Source of the DNA: Chloroflexota bacterium
GTDB lineage: Bacteria > Chloroflexota > UBA6077
Assembly (NCBI GenBank): GCA_021788565.1
Contig: JAJYKO010000004.1
Span: 1 to 23,430 of the forward strand
Length of the DNA stretch: 23,430 nt
Reading direction: 5' to 3'
This document shows, piece after piece, positions 21,152-23,430 of the stretch. Numbering within the stretch: position 1 is the stretch's first letter; the number at the start of each line of letters is the position of its first letter. A program made the position numbers and the translations under genes. A model generated the notes under the pieces. That model did no database searches, was not told the origin of the DNA, and saw nothing but the letters and a program-made list of their open reading frames with translations.

Positions 21152-23430
21152 TTGCCCACGCCCGAGGCCCTTGCCCGCGAGAACATCGACCGGCTCCTTC
21201 AGACCGCCGGCTGGACCGTCCAGGACCGCGACGACCTCAACCTCGGCGCGTCCGTCGGCGTCGCCGTCCGCGAGTTCCCGACGAAGGCCGGCCCCGCCGA
21301 CTACCTGCTTTTCGCCGCCAGGAAGATGATATGCGTCGTGGAGGCCAAGGCCGCCGGCACCACCCTCAGCGGCGTCGCAGAGCAGTCGGCCAAGTACAGC
21401 TCGGGCATAGCGGAAACCTTCGCGGCATGGCGGAGACCCCTCCCCTTCAGCTACGAGAGCACCGGCGTCGAGACCCTCTTCACCAACACGCTCGACCCCA
21501 CGCCTCGGAGCCGACCTGTCTTCGCATTCCACCGTCCCGAGACGCTGCTGGAGTGGGTGCAGCAGCGGGAGAGCCTGCGGGCACGCCTCCTCGCGATGCC
21601 GCCCCTGGTCGCCACGGGGCTCTGGCCCGCCCAGGTCGAGGCCGTCTCCAACCTGGAGCGCTCCTTCGCCGACGACAGGCCCCGCGCCCTCGTCCAGATG
21701 GCCACCGGGTCGGGCAAGACCGTCACCGCCATCTCCTTCATCTACCGTCTCATCAAGTTCGCCGGGGCACGCAGGGTTCTCTTCCTGGTGGACAGGGCCA
21801 ACCTGGGCCGCCAGGCCATCAAGGAGTTCCAGCAGTACGTCACCCCCGACGACGGCCGCAAGTTCACCGAGCTCTACAACGCCCAACGTCTCACCTCCAA
21901 CTCCATCGACCCCGTGAACAAGGTCGTGGTCACCACCATCCAGCGGCTCTACTCCATCCTGAGGGACGAGACCGAGTACGCCGAGGAGAACGAGGAGGGC
22001 TCCCAGTTCGACCTCGTCGGGACCGCTTCCGCCGAGCCGAAGACCGTCGCCTACAACCCGAGGCTCCCCGTGGAGTTCTTCGACTTCGTGGTCACCGACG
22101 AGTGCCACCGAAGCATCTACAACCTGTGGCGCCAGGTGCTGGAGTACTTCGACGCCTACCTCGTCGGGCTCACGGCCACCCCCTCCAAGCAGACCCTCGG
22201 CTTTTTCAACCGAAACCTCGTGATGGAGTACCCGCGGGAGCGGGCGGTGGCCGACGGCGTCAACGTGGACGGACAGGTCTACCGCATCCGCACCGAGATC
22301 ACCGAGAAGGGGAGCATGGTCGAGGCGGGCTTCTACGTGGACAGGCGCGATAGGACGACGCGGGCCGTGCGATGGGAGCAGCTGGACGAGGGGCTGGAGT
22401 ACGGGGCCAACCAGCTGGACCGCTCGGTGGTGGCCGAGGACCAGATACGCACGGTGGTCAGGACCTTCAAGGAGAAGCTGTTCACCGAGATGTTCCCCGA
22501 CCGCCACGAGGTGCCCAAGACCCTCGTCTTCGCCAAGGACGACAGCCACGCCGAGGACGTCGTCCGCATCATCAGGGAGGAGTTCGGCAAGGGCAACGAG
22601 TTCTGCCAGAAGATAACCTACCTCGTCACGGGTGTTAAGGCCGAGGACCTGATAGCCAGGTTCCGAAACAACTACGAGCCCCGCGTCGCCGTGACGGTGG
22701 ACATGATAGCCACCGGCACCGACATAAAGCCCATCGAGGTGCTGCTGTTCATGCGGCCTGTAAAATCGCGGGTGCTCTTCGAGCAGATGATGGGCCGCGG
22801 CACTCGGGTCATCAACCCCACCGACCTCAAGATGGTCACCCCCGACGCGGACATCAAGGACCGCTTCATCCTGGTGGACGCCGTCGGGGTGGTCGAGGGG
22901 GAGAAGATGGACACCCAGACCCTGGAGCGGAAGCGCTCGGTCTCGTTCAAGCGCCTCGTGGAGTCTGTGGCCCTGGGCAGCCACGACGACGACACCCTCA
23001 GCTCCCTCGCGGGACGGCTGGCCCGCCTGGAGCAGGCCATGGGCGAGGAGGACCGACAGGCCGTCCAGGTGGCGAGCGGCGGCAGGACGCCGAGGGACCT
23101 CGCCAACGCGCTCCTCGACGCCATCGACCCCGATAAGCACGCCGAGGCAGCGAAGGCGAAGACCGGCTCCGAGCTGCCAACGGAGGAGGCGGTAGCCCGG
23201 GCTGCGGCCGAGCTGCTCCAGCGCGCCGTCAGGCCCTTCGACAATCCGGCCTTAAGGAACAGGCTCGTCGAGATACAGCAGCGGAACGAGCAGACCATCG
23301 ACCGTGTGAGCGTGGACACGGTCGTAGAGGCGGGCTTCAGCGCGGCGGACACGGAGAGGGCCAGGTCCACGGTGGAGAGCTTCCGGAACTTCATCGAGGA
23401 GAACCGGGACGAGATTGCCGCCCTCCAGAT
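21152..23430 (+). CDS. hsdR: Type I restriction enzyme R subunit, cut by window end
   Basis: This is the DNA-translocating and cleaving subunit of a type I restriction-modification complex. The TTG start at 21152 has AGGAG 8 bases upstream and gives MPTPEALARENIDRLLQTAG. The nuclease domain has D50...E64-A-K66 (PD-ExK type). Helicase motifs follow: ATGSGKT (184-190), DECH (316-319), GLTATPS, and QMMGRGTR in the second RecA lobe. A helical C-terminal region (about 600 onward) resembles the EcoEI-type R-subunit tail. At least 759 residues are present without frameshift, and no stop is reached. hsdM and hsdS are not upstream, so they should lie to the right. A long opposite-strand open frame over this gene is a shadow. 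Confidence 0.92.
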   Translation, partial: MPTPEALARENIDRLLQTAGWTVQDRDDLNLGASVGVAVREFPTKAGPADYLLFAARKMICVVEAKAAGTTLSGVAEQSAKYSSGIAETFAAWRRPLPFSYESTGVETLFTNTLDPTPRSRPVFAFHRPETLLEWVQQRESLRARLLAMPPLVATGLWPAQVEAVSNLERSFADDRPRALVQMATGSGKTVTAISFIYRLIKFAGARRVLFLVDRANLGRQAIKEFQQYVTPDDGRKFTELYNAQRLTSNSIDPVNKVVVTTIQRLYSILRDETEYAEENEEGSQFDLVGTASAEPKTVAYNPRLPVEFFDFVVTDECHRSIYNLWRQVLEYFDAYLVGLTATPSKQTLGFFNRNLVMEYPRERAVADGVNVDGQVYRIRTEITEKGSMVEAGFYVDRRDRTTRAVRWEQLDEGLEYGANQLDRSVVAEDQIRTVVRTFKEKLFTEMFPDRHEVPKTLVFAKDDSHAEDVVRIIREEFGKGNEFCQKITYLVTGVKAEDLIARFRNNYEPRVAVTVDMIATGTDIKPIEVLLFMRPVKSRVLFEQMMGRGTRVINPTDLKMVTPDADIKDRFILVDAVGVVEGEKMDTQTLERKRSVSFKRLVESVALGSHDDDTLSSLAGRLARLEQAMGEEDRQAVQVASGGRTPRDLANALLDAIDPDKHAEAAKAKTGSELPTEEAVARAAAELLQRAVRPFDNPALRNRLVEIQQRNEQTIDRVSVDTVVEAGFSAADTERARSTVESFRNFIEENRDEIAALQ

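Noticed and set aside
20702..23140. 812-codon open frame on the minus strand
   Set aside because: It is antisense to the 3' part of lepA and to hsdR, both with full family motifs. Its own product has a skewed His/Val/Leu/Gly composition with no recognisable domain, typical of a GC-rich shadow frame.

Overview
The window is ordinary chromosomal DNA from a GC-rich bacterium, most likely a Chloroflexota lineage. That placement is an inference from the T-box-controlled ilv-leu operon, the small LeuC/LeuD pair, the GAAC-N4-GTTC type SOS box, several TTG/GTG starts and the many palindromic intergenic repeats. No rRNA, tRNA, CRISPR array or insertion sequence transposase was seen.

Layout. (1) 1-7121: a branched-chain amino acid operon, ilvB-ilvN-ilvC-leuA-leuC-leuD, read rightward. 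It is preceded by two intrinsic terminators, the second belonging to a T-box antiterminator module, and is followed by a terminator. leuB, ilvD and ilvE are not here. (2) 7122-9800: a toxin-antitoxin and gene-relic zone. It holds an AbrB-type antitoxin whose PIN toxin is cut off after about 17 codons and joined to a broken MerR regulator. A short relic of a second leuD and two apparently intact antitoxin/PIN-toxin pairs follow, each with its own promoter and dyad. (3) 9801-12580: a SAM methyltransferase, a DUF302 protein and thioredoxin reductase, then a long leader carrying a CsoR-family-like palindrome. (4) 12584-13862: hisI-hisG. (5) 13863-15234: palindromic repeats, then a tandem pair of bacterioferritin-like genes. 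(6) 15329-17720: infA; lexA with a downstream iron-sulfur protein gene, under a near-consensus promoter with a SOS box at its start site; and rpsT. (7) 18027-21004: a GlcG/HbpS-like protein, a glyoxalase-fold (VOC) protein and lepA. (8) 21069-23430: a promoter with an overlapping palindrome and the first 759 codons of a type I restriction subunit, hsdR, cut by the window end.

How it fits together. Region 1 makes valine/isoleucine precursors and the first leucine intermediates, probably switched by uncharged tRNA. The lexA transcript probably couples a DNA-damage repressor to an Fe-S protein. The bacterioferritin pair suggests iron storage by two subunit types. The rest is a mosaic of housekeeping genes separated by mobile palindromic repeats. 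No clearly new multi-gene defence or metabolic system was found. The best leads are the duplicated T-box terminator module, the lexA/Fe-S operon, the leuD relic inside the toxin-antitoxin zone and the unassigned operator-like palindromes.
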